From Prevotella sp. UBA3776 (GTDB lineage: Bacteria > Bacteroidota > Bacteroidia > Bacteroidales > Bacteroidaceae), in NCBI GenBank assembly GCA_002369515.1, contig DFFM01000015.1, forward strand, positions 152,604 through 181,491: a stretch of DNA of 28,888 nucleotides, written 5' to 3'. Of this stretch, positions 1 to 8,736 are shown piece after piece (the stretch's first letter is position 1; each line of letters opens with the position of its first letter). The notes under the pieces are model-generated. The model did no database searches, was not told where the DNA came from, and was given only the letters and a program-made list of their open reading frames with translations. Position numbers and translations under genes: made by a program.

Positions 1-1
1 G

Positions 2-121
2 AAAAAGACGCGGAGCGTTCAACCTGCTGTCTCTTATGAGTATATTTCCCCTAAAACAACGTATTTGGTGGTACGAAAGCGTCTCCACGTGGAATCTTTC
101 GGTTCAGAAAAAGAAGCGTAA
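2..121 (+). CDS. Possible 3' end of an upstream gene (partial, doubtful)
   Basis: A reading frame is open from the left edge of the window to a TAA at 119-121. It encodes 39 residues ending ESFGSEKEA, with no start codon in view. I do not recognise a family. A second overlapping frame (ATG at 36, ending at 227) runs into the octamer array and looks like a chance product of it. The stretch also contains a short inverted repeat, CGAAAG at 74-79 and CTTTCG at 96-101, around the palindrome CCACGTGG (85-92), so it may be non-coding or repeat DNA rather than a gene. Confidence 0.15.
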   Translation, partial: KKTRSVQPAVSYEYISPKTTYLVVRKRLHVESFGSEKEA

Positions 122-177
122 ATGCCTGATGGATAAGCCATTCGTCAAGACTTGGCATAATTCTGTTTTCCAGTTTT

Positions 178-209
178 CCTTATTTCCTTATTTCCTTATT
201 TCCTTATTT
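178..209. repeat. Octamer array CCTTATTT x4
   Basis: Four perfect tandem copies of CCTTATTT are seen. The unit is the exact reverse complement of the AAATAAGG unit repeated at 344-423, so the two arrays face each other and could pair in a single strand. Confidence 0.9.
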
Positions 210-237
210 TTGCATTTTAGGGTTTAAGAAAAAAAAT

Positions 238-283
238 AATTATATATATAATATATATTTTAATATATATTATATATATAATT
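238..283. repeat. 46-bp perfect A+T palindrome
   Basis: Positions 238-259 and 262-283 are perfect reverse complements, 22 bp each, separated by TT. The arms consist entirely of A and T. The palindrome lies midway between the opposing octamer arrays. It could extrude as a cruciform or act as a weak bidirectional transcription stop, but neither is shown by the sequence alone. Confidence 0.85.
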
Positions 284-343
284 AAATATAATATAAAATA
301 TTTTTACCGGAATAGTCATCAACAAGAGAATTTGAAAAAGCCA

Positions 344-423
344 AAATAAGGAAATAAGGAAATAAGGAAATAAGGAAATAAGGAAATAAGGAAATAAGGA
401 AATAAGGAAATAAGGAAATAAGG
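344..423. repeat. Octamer array AAATAAGG x10
   Basis: Ten perfect tandem copies of AAATAAGG are seen with no interruptions. They are the inverted counterpart of the four-copy array at 178-209. Perfect identity suggests recent slippage expansion. Any reading frame across it gives only low-complexity peptide and is not a gene. Confidence 0.95.
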
Positions 424-436
424 AAAACTGCTGCGG

Positions 437-480
437 CGACCCCGTCAGGGTCGTGTTACCCATCGGCCCTCACCGAGGGC
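437..480. repeat. Two adjacent GC-rich stem-loops
   Basis: CGACCC (437-442) pairs with GGGTCG (448-453) across a 5-nt loop, and GCCCTC (466-471) pairs with GAGGGC (475-480) across a 3-nt loop. They sit directly after the octamer array in otherwise A+T-rich spacer. They may be part of an interspersed repeat or protect the 5' side of the GH127 unit. No T-run follows either stem, so a classical terminator is not supported. Confidence 0.5.
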
Positions 481-565
481 AGTGAGTACCCCCGGACGTA
501 CACGCATGGCAGGTGCATTCGCCCCCTCTGCCCGTTAACAGTTTTTCATGCTATTTTGTTGGCAT

Positions 566-601
566 TTTGCGATAGAAATAGGATTATTTTTTGTACCTTT
601 G
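566..601 (+). promoter_or_regulatory. Bacteroidota-type promoter for the GH127 gene
   Basis: TACCTTTG at 594-601 matches the TAnnTTTG -7 consensus exactly. The nearest upstream TTTG (566-569) is 24 nt away, somewhat longer than the usual 19-21 nt, so the -33 assignment is weak. Transcription would start near 608, giving a leader of about 50 nt before the ATG at 660. Confidence 0.6.
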
Positions 602-659
602 TAGCAAGTTGCGAACAAGCACAAACATCAACCACAAACCCTAAAACACATCATTTTTT

Positions 660-3014
660 ATGAACAAAATATTACTTGCCCTCGCGCTGATTCTGTCAGC
701 CACCACAGCCACCGCACAACTGCCCACACGGGTGGAGACGTTCCCCATCAGCAGCGTCCGGCTGGGCGACAGCCAGTTTCTGCGCAACCAGCAGGCCGAC
801 ATCCACTACCTGCTGGCGCTCGACGCCGACAGGCTGCTGGCCCCCTACCTGAAAGAGGCGGGGCTGAAACCCAAGGCCGACAACTACACCAACTGGGAGA
901 ACACGGGCCTGGACGGCCACATCGGCGGCCACTACCTGTCGGCCCTGAGCTACATGTACGCCGCAACGGGCAACAAGGAGATAGGCAGCCGCCTGGACTA
1001 CTTCCTCAGCGAGCTGGCGCGCTGTCAGGCCGACGACGGATACATGAGCGGTGTGCCAAACGGCCGACAGATATGGCAAGAGCTGGCCGTGGGCAACATA
1101 CGCGCCGAGTCGTTCGGGCTGAACGGACGGTGGGTGCCGCTCTACAACATCCACAAAATCTACGCCGGACTGCGCGACGCCTGGCTGATGTGCCAGCGCG
1201 AGGACGCCCGTAGGATGCTCGTGGGGCTGACGGACTGGATGATTGGCGAGGTGAGCCAGCTGAGCGACGAGCAGATTCAGCAGATGCTCGCCAGCGAGCA
1301 CGGAGGGCTGAACGAGACGTTTGCCGACGTGGCCGCCATCACGGGCGACAAGAAATATCTGCGGCTGGCCCACCAGTTCAGCGACCGCCGCATGCTCGAG
1401 CCGCTGCTGCACGGCGAGGACAACCTGACGGGCAAACACGCCAACACGCAGATTCCGAAAGTGATTGGATACAAGCGCATTGCCGACCTCGAGGGGCTCG
1501 CCGACTGGGACCAGGCCGCACGGTTCTTCTGGGACGTGGTCATCGGGCAGCGCAGCGTCAGCATAGGCGGCAACAGCATGCGCGAGCACTTCAACCCCAC
1601 CAACGACTTCAGCGAGCTGCTGGCCAGCGAGCAGGGTCCCGAGAGCTGCAACACCTACAACATGCTGCGGCTGACCAAGATGCTCTACCAGACCAGTGCC
1701 GACAAGAACTACATCGACTACTACGAGCGCGCGCTCTACAACCACATCCTCTCGATACTGAACCCCGTGCAGGGAGGATTCGTCTATTTCACCCCCATGC
1801 GCTCGGGCCACTACCGCGTCTATTCGCAGCCGCAGACCAGCATGTGGTGCTGCGTGGGCACAGGACTGGAAAACCCCGCCCGCTATGGCGAAATGATCTA
1901 TGCCTACGAGGCCCAGGCCCCCCGCTCGTCCGAGGCGAAGGGAGAAAACCCGGTGCAGGCACTCATCGTCAACCTCTTCATTCCCTCTACGCTCACCTGG
2001 GGCGACCTCACCGTGGTGCAGTCCAACCAGTTCCCCCGGCAGCCCGGCACCAACATCGCCCTGGGCATGAAAAAGCCCACCAAGTTCAGCGTGAAGATAC
2101 GCCAACCGTGGTGGACGGAAAACATGACGGCAAGCGTCAACGGGAAGCCCGTGGAGGCAAAGGCCGAGAACGGCTATCTGGTCATCAGCCGCAAGTGGCA
2201 GGACGGCGACAACATCCAAGTGGAAACGCCCATGCACCTCACGGCCATGCAGACCCCCGACAAGAAAGAGCAATACTCGTTTCTCTACGGCCCCATCGTG
2301 CTCGCCGCCAAGACGGGCACCGACCGACAGGACGGACTGTTTGCCGACGACAGCCGTGGCGGCCACATCGCCAACGGCCCCAAGACACCCCTGCACCTCA
2401 TGCCTGCCCTGCTGGGAGGCGACGCCCTCTCGCATCTGCAAGCCGTGCCCAACGACCAAAGCCCCATGCCCACGTTCAGACTCAGCGGCCTCACCACTCC
2501 CGCCTACGAAGGCATGGAGCTTGTGCCATTCTACCAGCTCTACGAATGCCGCTACCAGATTTACTTCCCCCTCTACTCAAAAGCCGAGTGGGAGAGCGAG
2601 CAAAAACGGCTGGCAGAAGCCGAACAGGCCAGCATGGCACTGGAGGCACAGACCATCGACAAGGTGTTTTGCGGCGAGCAGCAGTCGGAGAGCGACCATT
2701 TCTTCGCCTCCAAGCATTCGTGGAATGGCAGTGACGAGGGCATCCACTGGAGGCGTACGCGCGGCGAGTTCAGCTACCAGCTGAAAGCCACTGGCGCCAA
2801 GACGCTCCGACTGAAGGGATTCGCCGACCGCGAACCGTTCGTCGTCACCGTGGGTGGACAGTCGCTCGGCACTCATCGCCTCGGTTCCGACGGCACAGCC
2901 ACCATCGCTCTGCCCAAAGACCTAAAAGAAAAGTCCTTCACACTGCACATCAGTGCAGCTGAAGGACAACAGACTCCACGCATCAGCGAAGTGAGAGTGT
3001 GCTACTCTCTGTAA
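660..3014 (+). CDS. Glycoside hydrolase family 127-like (DUF1680), beta-L-arabinofuranosidase
   Basis: This is a 784-aa exported protein with a signal peptide (residues 1-19, ending ATATAQ). The fold is the GH127 alpha/alpha-barrel followed by beta-sandwich regions. The family removes terminal beta-L-arabinofuranose through a zinc-bound cysteine nucleophile. The expected residues are visible: E309 in REHF (probable acid/base), E328 and C330 in PESCNTYNMLRL, and C397-C398 in MWCCVGTG, corresponding to E322, E338, C340, C417 and C418 of HypBA1. The related GH146 family cannot be excluded. A short proline/serine insertion at residues 419-432 interrupts the strand leading to IVNLFIPS and resembles the in-frame repeat of the neighbouring genes. 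It is transcribed alone on the plus strand, and its 3' end overlaps that of the converging GH43-CE15 gene by 13 bp. The start follows an A-rich leader and the -7 box at 594. Confidence 0.9.
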   Translation: MNKILLALALILSATTATAQLPTRVETFPISSVRLGDSQFLRNQQADIHYLLALDADRLLAPYLKEAGLKPKADNYTNWENTGLDGHIGGHYLSALSYMYAATGNKEIGSRLDYFLSELARCQADDGYMSGVPNGRQIWQELAVGNIRAESFGLNGRWVPLYNIHKIYAGLRDAWLMCQREDARRMLVGLTDWMIGEVSQLSDEQIQQMLASEHGGLNETFADVAAITGDKKYLRLAHQFSDRRMLEPLLHGEDNLTGKHANTQIPKVIGYKRIADLEGLADWDQAARFFWDVVIGQRSVSIGGNSMREHFNPTNDFSELLASEQGPESCNTYNMLRLTKMLYQTSADKNYIDYYERALYNHILSILNPVQGGFVYFTPMRSGHYRVYSQPQTSMWCCVGTGLENPARYGEMIYAYEAQAPRSSEAKGENPVQALIVNLFIPSTLTWGDLTVVQSNQFPRQPGTNIALGMKKPTKFSVKIRQPWWTENMTASVNGKPVEAKAENGYLVISRKWQDGDNIQVETPMHLTAMQTPDKKEQYSFLYGPIVLAAKTGTDRQDGLFADDSRGGHIANGPKTPLHLMPALLGGDALSHLQAVPNDQSPMPTFRLSGLTTPAYEGMELVPFYQLYECRYQIYFPLYSKAEWESEQKRLAEAEQASMALEAQTIDKVFCGEQQSESDHFFASKHSWNGSDEGIHWRRTRGEFSYQLKATGAKTLRLKGFADREPFVVTVGGQSLGTHRLGSDGTATIALPKDLKEKSFTLHISAAEGQQTPRISEVRVCYSL
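1914..1955 (+). repeat. Probable diverged copy of the in-frame GC-rich element in GH127
   Basis: The codons for QAPRSSEAKGENPV sit between YAYEA and QALIVNLFIPS, which are normally close together in this family. In the coding strand GCCCCCCGCTCGTCC resembles GCCCCCCTCTCATCC of the well-preserved copies, and the following GCGAAGGGAGAAAACCC resembles the diverged copy in the duplicated GH43 gene. The assignment is tentative. Confidence 0.35.
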
Positions 3015-5839
3015 ATCATGACGCCCTGCGTATCGGCATCGCGCCCCAGCAGGAACCTGTCAATGAAAGCCTGCACTTCGGGAAACTGCTCTTCGGGCAA
3101 CTGGCAGTGGGGGTGACCGCCCACGATGGACCATCCCATGCGGTCGTCAATGCCAAAACGCCGCCACACTTGGCGAGCAGCCTTGACAGACTGGAGTGCC
3201 GACTTGTCGGCCAGCCACTTGTAGTCGGGATTGCCCAAAACGAGCAGGGCGCGCGGACAAACCATGGCGCAGAGCTCGTGCTGGTCGTAGGGCATCCGAT
3301 AGACGCTGTCGCCCGCAAACGTGGTGCGCATGCTCTCCTTGAACCAGTGGTAGTCGGTGTGGTCGAGATCCTCGACTCCCTCCAGCTGGTGGGAAACGCG
3401 CCACGAAGCAGCGCCGCCGCCACCAGGCTCCTGGGCAATGGTCAGCGCGATGCGCTCGTCGAAAGCTCCGCTGTAGAGCGCCATCTTGCCAGCGTACGAA
3501 CAGCCCGTAACGCCAATCCTCCGCGTGTCAATGCGCGTCTTCTCCGCACCCAACTGCTGCAAACCGTCAATCAGACGGCTCACACCCCATGCCCACATGC
3601 TGTAGGCGCCATTCTCGGTGAGATGGGGATAAAGGCGGTCGAACGCATGCTCGCCCCGCTCATGGTGCTTGCCCCACTGCCCGTAGTCGTTCACCTGCCG
3701 TTCGTGGAAGGTCATGGTGGCGATGGGCCTGTCGGCAAACAACTGTCGGGGCAGCGAAATGCCACTCGTGCCAATCATCAAGGCGTAGGGGCCATCAGCG
3801 TTTGAGCCTTGACCATGGGACTTGGGATACTGGATTTCTGAACGGAGCGTCAATGTCTGGCCGCCAACGGTGACGTCAACAATGAGCGTATCGCCCGACA
3901 TGCGGGCCTTGACGCTCTCGCTGTCCACAGCCGGCTTCTCGCCGATGCCGTAGTGCTGAATCTCAGCGGCTATCTCGTTGCGGCGCCGTTCCCACTCCGA
4001 GAAGTTCTTCACCCGCCCGTTCTTTTTGGCCAGGCCGCTCCGCTCCGACCACTCGAAGATGTCGGGCAACGAGCGTTGTTCCTTCAGATGGTCGTAGTCG
4101 GGCATGGCAGGTGGAGCAAAGTGTTTGCCCGTGTTTTCCTGGTCATAGACCAGCGGAAGCGGAGAGGCGATGGCATCGGCATAGGTAAAATCGTCGAACA
4201 CCGCATAGCCGCCGGTTCGGCGGGTGGCGTAGCAGAAAAGAGCATACTTTGTGCCCATGAACAGACGGCGAAAGTCGAACCGCATCTGATAGTCGCTGCC
4301 AATGCGCTCCCACTGTTTCAGCCCGTCGTCGGCCGAGCGCCCGTCGGTGCTGTAGTAGAAGGTGGCGATGTCGCGCCCCGAACGGAAATTGCCGTCAATG
4401 CGCAGCCATACAACTTTCTGCTTCGCTCCCAGGGCAACGGTCTCAACAGGTTTCACATCAACACGCTCAATGGCTTTTTCCTTCTCGGTGAGCCACACCT
4501 CCTGCTCCGACATGGACAGCTCCAGTTTCCCTTTTTCTTTCTTGATGGTGAGCACACCGGAATGGCCGTTGAAGGCTGCCAGCCCGGCACAGTCGCCGTC
4601 GGCCATGTGGCTCACGTCGATCTTCACCGTGGCTGCACATGTAGGCCCCGCCATGCGCTGGGTGAGTGTGTTGGGGGCTTCGTAGAGGTTGTTCACCACG
4701 CGGACGGGCTTCAGCTTCAGTTTGCCCGGAAGGGCTGTGAGCGACCAACCGCTGTCGTCGGGGTTGTGGTTCCACTGCCACAGTTTGCTCATCTGTGCGC
4801 CATCGAAGTTGTCGCTCCCCACAATGCCGCCGGACAATGGCGAATTGTCAGCGCAGAGCGGCCTCATCCGCTCGGGCACACGCCCTTGTTCGTCGCCCAG
4901 CATGGGCCAGCCGTCAATCCACCTGCACGGCATGAGCAGGGGCACACGCCCCACTCCACCGCGGTCCTGGAAAATCACTCCATACCAATCGCCGTCACGG
5001 CTATCCACAATGGTGCCTTGACCTACGTAGCCAAACCCTCCGAAGTCGGATTCCAGGATGGTGCGTTTCTCGTAGGGGCCCATGATGTTGTCGGCACGGT
5101 AGCACACCTCACGCCGATGCCGCCCAGGTGCCCACACATGCGAAATCATCAACAGATAGTAGCGCCCCCCATGCTTCACCATGCGCGACCCTTCCAACAA
5201 GCCCGTCTCATCGGCCTCGCGCGTGAAAACATGGCGCGCTGAGCCCTGCACGACGCTCTTCAAATCGGGCGTGAGCTCGCATATTTCGCCCGTTCCGTAA
5301 ACCACATACACCCGGTCGTCATCGTCGAAGAACAACGACGCATCGTGGAAATGGGGCAAACGCGAAACCAACGACCACTCGCCCGCAGGATCGGCGGCAG
5401 AATAGATGTAGGTGTCGCCCATGCTGCCCGACTCGTTGGGGGCAAAAAGAGCATAGAAGCGCCCTTTATGATACTTGAGCGATGTAGCCCACTGGCCGCG
5501 CCCATAGACGGTGCCCTCCTTGAAATCGTATTTGGGCGAGTCGGTCAGACGCGGAAACACATAGCCGATGGTCGTCCAATGGGCCAAATCGCGCGAATGC
5601 ATGATGGGGGCACCGGGCATGAGGTGCATGGTGGTGGACATGAGATAATAATCGTCGCCCACACGAATGATGTCGGGATCGGGCACGTCCGCCCAGATCA
5701 TCGGGTTCGCCATGGTGGCAGCCGCCACTGGCTGGGAAGACGGTTGCTGGAGAGGCTGCTGGGCAGCCCCTGGCTGACCGCTGCATGGCGCGCTGAATGT
5801 GGCAGCCATGAGTACTGAAAGAAAAAGATGCTTGCTCAT
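3002..5839 (-). CDS. GH43 (subfamily 12-like) fused to a CE15-like glucuronoyl esterase domain
   Basis: This is a 945-aa secreted two-enzyme protein. After a signal peptide (about 1-22) and a Gln/Pro-rich linker, residues 45-335 form a GH43 five-bladed propeller with D54 (DPDI, base), D166 (HDASLF) and E216 (LLEGSRM, acid). A jelly-roll C-terminal domain follows (about 340-565). Residues about 590-935 are an alpha/beta hydrolase resembling CE15, which cleaves esters between lignin and 4-O-methyl-glucuronic acid. S781 lies in GCSYAGK, E804 is exactly 23 residues later (the same spacing as S278/E301 in Cip2), and H911 lies in HPHCQLP. The normally conserved Arg after the serine is Tyr782. It is the last gene of the minus-strand run, and its leader is preceded by a decamer array. 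GH43 specificity (xylosidase or arabinofuranosidase) is not determined. Confidence 0.85.
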   Translation of the reverse strand: MSKHLFLSVLMAATFSAPCSGQPGAAQQPLQQPSSQPVAAATMANPMIWADVPDPDIIRVGDDYYLMSTTMHLMPGAPIMHSRDLAHWTTIGYVFPRLTDSPKYDFKEGTVYGRGQWATSLKYHKGRFYALFAPNESGSMGDTYIYSAADPAGEWSLVSRLPHFHDASLFFDDDDRVYVVYGTGEICELTPDLKSVVQGSARHVFTREADETGLLEGSRMVKHGGRYYLLMISHVWAPGRHRREVCYRADNIMGPYEKRTILESDFGGFGYVGQGTIVDSRDGDWYGVIFQDRGGVGRVPLLMPCRWIDGWPMLGDEQGRVPERMRPLCADNSPLSGGIVGSDNFDGAQMSKLWQWNHNPDDSGWSLTALPGKLKLKPVRVVNNLYEAPNTLTQRMAGPTCAATVKIDVSHMADGDCAGLAAFNGHSGVLTIKKEKGKLELSMSEQEVWLTEKEKAIERVDVKPVETVALGAKQKVVWLRIDGNFRSGRDIATFYYSTDGRSADDGLKQWERIGSDYQMRFDFRRLFMGTKYALFCYATRRTGGYAVFDDFTYADAIASPLPLVYDQENTGKHFAPPAMPDYDHLKEQRSLPDIFEWSERSGLAKKNGRVKNFSEWERRRNEIAAEIQHYGIGEKPAVDSESVKARMSGDTLIVDVTVGGQTLTLRSEIQYPKSHGQGSNADGPYALMIGTSGISLPRQLFADRPIATMTFHERQVNDYGQWGKHHERGEHAFDRLYPHLTENGAYSMWAWGVSRLIDGLQQLGAEKTRIDTRRIGVTGCSYAGKMALYSGAFDERIALTIAQEPGGGGAASWRVSHQLEGVEDLDHTDYHWFKESMRTTFAGDSVYRMPYDQHELCAMVCPRALLVLGNPDYKWLADKSALQSVKAARQVWRRFGIDDRMGWSIVGGHPHCQLPEEQFPEVQAFIDRFLLGRDADTQGVMIYRE

Positions 5840-5860
5840 TGCGTATGTTTTTTTTAATCG

Positions 5861-5998
5861 GGAGTTATTGGGAGTTATCGGGAGTTATTGGGAGTTATCG
5901 GGAGTTATCGGGAGTTAACGGACATTAGTTCTCCATTAGAAAAGTATCGTCCGTTAACTCCACGAGCCGAAGGCTCGTTAACTTCCGCTACCTCCTGA
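5861..5998. repeat. Intergenic module: decamer array plus two hairpins (copy 1)
   Basis: Six tandem GGAGTTATYG-type decamers (5861-5920) are followed by a conserved segment. The last decamer's 5911-5923 is a perfect 13-bp inverted repeat of 5949-5961 with a 25-nt loop. ACGAGCC (5962-5968) pairs with GGCTCGT (5972-5978) across GAA. The segment runs into the last codons of GH95. A homologous module with the same order lies at 8561-8708. In gene orientation no T-run follows the hairpins, so an intrinsic terminator is not evident. Confidence 0.8.
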
Positions 5999-8522
5999 GA
6001 ATCAGATAAGTCTTGCCAGGTTGGGTATCGACATCGTATTCGTAAACTCTCCTTATTGGCATAGCCTCTTTAGAGCCTCCCCCTTGGGAGGTTTCTTTTT
6101 GCCCCACCCCACCGACGGTGGCGGAGGCGGCCGAGGGCGAAACCAGGGGCTGTCGGATATTGGCCGACTGGAGCAGCGGATTGCCACACTTGCCCCGCGC
6201 AGGCCGCAGCCCCTCGCCTTTGAGCGGTACGTACGAACGCAAGCGCAACGTTCCCCCAAGGGTTGAGCGGATGGCAGCCTCGCCCAGCACTCCGTCGGCC
6301 CACTTCATGCTGACCACGAAACCGCCACGGGCGAGCAGCCCGCCCACCTCGCCTTCGCTCCAAGCATCGGGCAGGGCAGGCAACAGATGGACAGCACCAT
6401 CATGGCTCTGAAGCAGCATCTCGCAAACACCGGCAGCAAAGCCAAAATTGCCGTCAATCTGGAATGGCGGGTGGGCATCCAGCAGGTTGGGATAGGTGCG
6501 CCCCTCGGGATAATTCCTCACCTGGCTGTCGTCGGGAAGCAGATGGAGCATGTTCCTGATGATGCGGTAGGCATGGTTGCCATCCAGCAACCTGGCCCAG
6601 AAATTGATTTTCCACCCAAGGCTCCAGCCGGTGGCCATGTCGCCACGCTGCCGCAGCGTCGTGGCGGCTGCCTGGAACAGTTCGGGATGATGGTAGGGCG
6701 AAATCTGATTGGAGGGATACAGACCGTAAAGGTGGGACACGTGCCGATGCTCGTCGGTAGGGTCGTCAGCGTCAATGAGCCACTCCTGCAACTGCCCGTA
6801 GCGGCCCACCTGCATGGGAGCCAGGCGCGCGATGGCCGATTTGAGCTTCTCTGTCTCCGACCGTTTTTCGCCCAAGAGGATGGCGGCGTCGAGTGTTTGT
6901 GACAGCACGTCGAAGGCTATCTGGGTGTCCATGGTCGAACCGGCAGTGACATTCGTTCCCTTGCCGCTCGGGCCGTGCTCGGGCGACACCGTGGGCACGG
7001 TGACAAGCCAGCCTGCAGCCTGCCTCACCTCGCCGTCGGCGGGGTACAACTGCATGAAGTCGAGCAGGAAGTCGGCAGCCCCCTTCATCACCGGATAGCA
7101 TTTTCGGAGAAACGCCTTGTCGCCCGTGAAGAGATAGTGCTGCCAGAGGTGCGTGGTCAGCCACGCCCCGCCCGTAGGGAACATCCCCCACGGCGTACCG
7201 TCCACGGGGCCTGCAATGCGCCACAGGTCGGTATTGTGATGGGCCACCCATCCACGGCATCCGTACATCTCGCTGGCCGTTTTGGCCCCTGTCACGCTCA
7301 AGTCGGCTATCAAGTCGAACAGCGGTTGCTGGGTTTCAGCCAAATTGCCCACCAGCGCCGGCCAATAGTTCATCTCGGCATTGATGTTGATGGTGTATTT
7401 CGAGTCCCAAGGGGCGTTCAGCTTGTCATTCCACACGCCTTGCAGGTTGGCAGGCTGGCCTCCCGGTTGCGACGAGCAGATGAGCAGATAGCGCCCGTAT
7501 TGCATCATCAGGGTCACCAAGTCAAGGTCGGTGCCGTCGAAGGCTTTCAGGCGTTGGTCTGTGGGCAATGCGGACGTGGCAGACGTGGGCAGACGCAGCG
7601 AAACGCGTCCATACTGCTCTTGGTATTTTCTCAAGTGGTCGGACAGCAACTGTCCGTACGTCCTGTCTTCCAGGGTTGCCAGCGTCTGCAGGTTCTTCTC
7701 CGACGCGTTTCCACTGACGTCGTGGTAATTCACGAAGTTGGTGGCAGCCACAATGTAGAGCGTGGCTTCGGTGGCATCGGCCACGCACACCGTGTCGCCA
7801 CTGGCCTTTATGCGTCCGTCAGCGCGAACCATCACTCTGCAGTCGGCTTTCAGCCCAGCCTCTACGCCTTCCTGCTCCACTCCGTCAACCGCCAGGGCAA
7901 GCATGCAGCACGCATGGCCCGGGGCTCCCGCCTCGGTAGCGACCACCTTGCCCGGAAGAAGGCTGCCCAGACGGGCCGTGAAAGCCAAACGGTTCGACTT
8001 GTCGGCCGTAAGCCTTACGATGATGGCATTGTCGGCCAGCGATGCGAACACCGTGCGTTCGTACGCCACGCCATCGGCCCGGTAGCGGGTTACGTTCTGG
8101 GCCGTCGCCAAATCCAGTTCTCTGTGGTAGCCGCTGACATTCTGATGGTTGAAACTGAGTTTCAGACTGCCCAACGGCAAGAAGCGCATGCCGTGAGGCC
8201 CCTTGAAGAAGTGTTTGTCCAGCAGCCTTTCGGCTTCTTTTTCCCTGCCGGCAAATATCAGGCTGCGCACCTCGGGCAGGAAGGCTTTGGCCTCTGGGCT
8301 GTCATTGTCGTAGGGGGCACCGCTCCAGAATGTCTCCTCGTTCAGCTGAATCTCCTCGGTGTCAGTCCTGCCATAAACCATGGCTCCCAAATGGCTGTTG
8401 CCCACAGGCAACGCCTCCAGCCAATGTGAAGCGGGGTGTTCGTACCAAAGACGCTGGTGAGGGGACGGAAAGAGGGTCCCAAACATCAGGCTGCAAACGC
8501 AAATCAATAGAAATCTTTTCAT
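5988..8522 (-). CDS. Glycoside hydrolase family 95 (alpha-L-fucosidase or alpha-L-galactosidase)
   Basis: This is an 844-aa exported protein. A hydrophobic signal segment covers residues 1-19. The GH95 N-terminal beta-domain ([18 protein letters not shown], about 25-290) precedes an (alpha/alpha)6 barrel and a short C-terminal beta-domain. Family catalytic positions are visible: N379 and N381 in [12 protein letters not shown]515 in SPEHG and D690 in QIDGNFGF. They are ordered and spaced like N421, N423, E566 and D766 of the Bifidobacterium enzyme AfcA. GH95 inverts alpha-1,2-L-fucosides. Bacteroidal members in xylan loci remove alpha-L-galactose instead, which fits the neighbours. A low-complexity, GC-rich insertion (about residues 794-822) splits the C-terminal beta-domain. 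It lies between GH31 and GH43-CE15, each separated by homologous repeat modules. Confidence 0.9.
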   Translation of the reverse strand: MKRFLLICVCSLMFGTLFPSPHQRLWYEHPASHWLEALPVGNSHLGAMVYGRTDTEEIQLNEETFWSGAPYDNDSPEAKAFLPEVRSLIFAGREKEAERLLDKHFFKGPHGMRFLPLGSLKLSFNHQNVSGYHRELDLATAQNVTRYRADGVAYERTVFASLADNAIIVRLTADKSNRLAFTARLGSLLPGKVVATEAGAPGHACCMLALAVDGVEQEGVEAGLKADCRVMVRADGRIKASGDTVCVADATEATLYIVAATNFVNYHDVSGNASEKNLQTLATLEDRTYGQLLSDHLRKYQEQYGRVSLRLPTSATSALPTDQRLKAFDGTDLDLVTLMMQYGRYLLICSSQPGGQPANLQGVWNDKLNAPWDSKYTININAEMNYWPALVGNLAETQQPLFDLIADLSVTGAKTASEMYGCRGWVAHHNTDLWRIAGPVDGTPWGMFPTGGAWLTTHLWQHYLFTGDKAFLRKCYPVMKGAADFLLDFMQLYPADGEVRQAAGWLVTVPTVSPEHGPSGKGTNVTAGSTMDTQIAFDVLSQTLDAAILLGEKRSETEKLKSAIARLAPMQVGRYGQLQEWLIDADDPTDEHRHVSHLYGLYPSNQISPYHHPELFQAAATTLRQRGDMATGWSLGWKINFWARLLDGNHAYRIIRNMLHLLPDDSQVRNYPEGRTYPNLLDAHPPFQIDGNFGFAAGVCEMLLQSHDGAVHLLPALPDAWSEGEVGGLLARGGFVVSMKWADGVLGEAAIRSTLGGTLRLRSYVPLKGEGLRPARGKCGNPLLQSANIRQPLVSPSAASATVGGVGQKETSQGGGSKEAMPIRRVYEYDVDTQPGKTYLILRR
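6057..6143 (-). repeat. GC-rich in-frame insertion near the GH95 C-terminus
   Basis: The codons for about residues 794-822 ([19 protein letters not shown] and following) are a GC-rich segment with the palindromic CCTCCCCCTTGGGAGG (6076-6091) and CCACCCCACCGACGGTGG. It is similar in style to the APLSSPLGGKASAQ element but not clearly the same sequence. It lies in a loop between predicted beta-strands and keeps the frame. Confidence 0.4.
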
Positions 8523-8560
8523 CGTGTGGGTTGGTTTTTATGCTTTTTTTAGTTTCGAGG

Positions 8561-8708
8561 GAAGTTAGCGGGAGTTATTGGAAGTTAGCGGGAGTTATTG
8601 GAAGTTAGCGGGAGTTATTGGGAGTTTGCGTACATTGGTTTCCCGTCAGAAGGGTATCGCCCGTTAACTCCACGAGCAATAGGCTCGTTAGCTACAGCCA
8701 ACTCCTGA
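8561..8708. repeat. Intergenic module: decamer array plus hairpin (copy 2)
   Basis: Seven decamers alternating GAAGTTAGCG and GGAGTTATTG (8561-8630) are followed by a segment aligning without gaps to copy 1 from 5921 onward. It shares TATCG, CCGTTAACTCCACGAGC, GGCTCGTTA and CTCCTGA. The hairpin is kept with a changed loop: ACGAGC, then AATAG, then GCTCGT. It fills most of the GH31-GH95 spacer. Confidence 0.8.
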
Positions 8709-8736
8709 TAGCTCCCGTTTTTTACTCCCTACCTTA

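Noticed and set aside
260..463. 67-aa minus-strand frame with repeated LFPYFLIS
   Set aside because: The peptide is only the translation of the AAATAAGG array and flanking hairpin.
696..2459. 587-aa open frame antisense to GH127
   Set aside because: It is a shadow of a GC-rich, codon-biased gene. It has no signal peptide or family features, and the plus-strand GH127 has all its catalytic residues.
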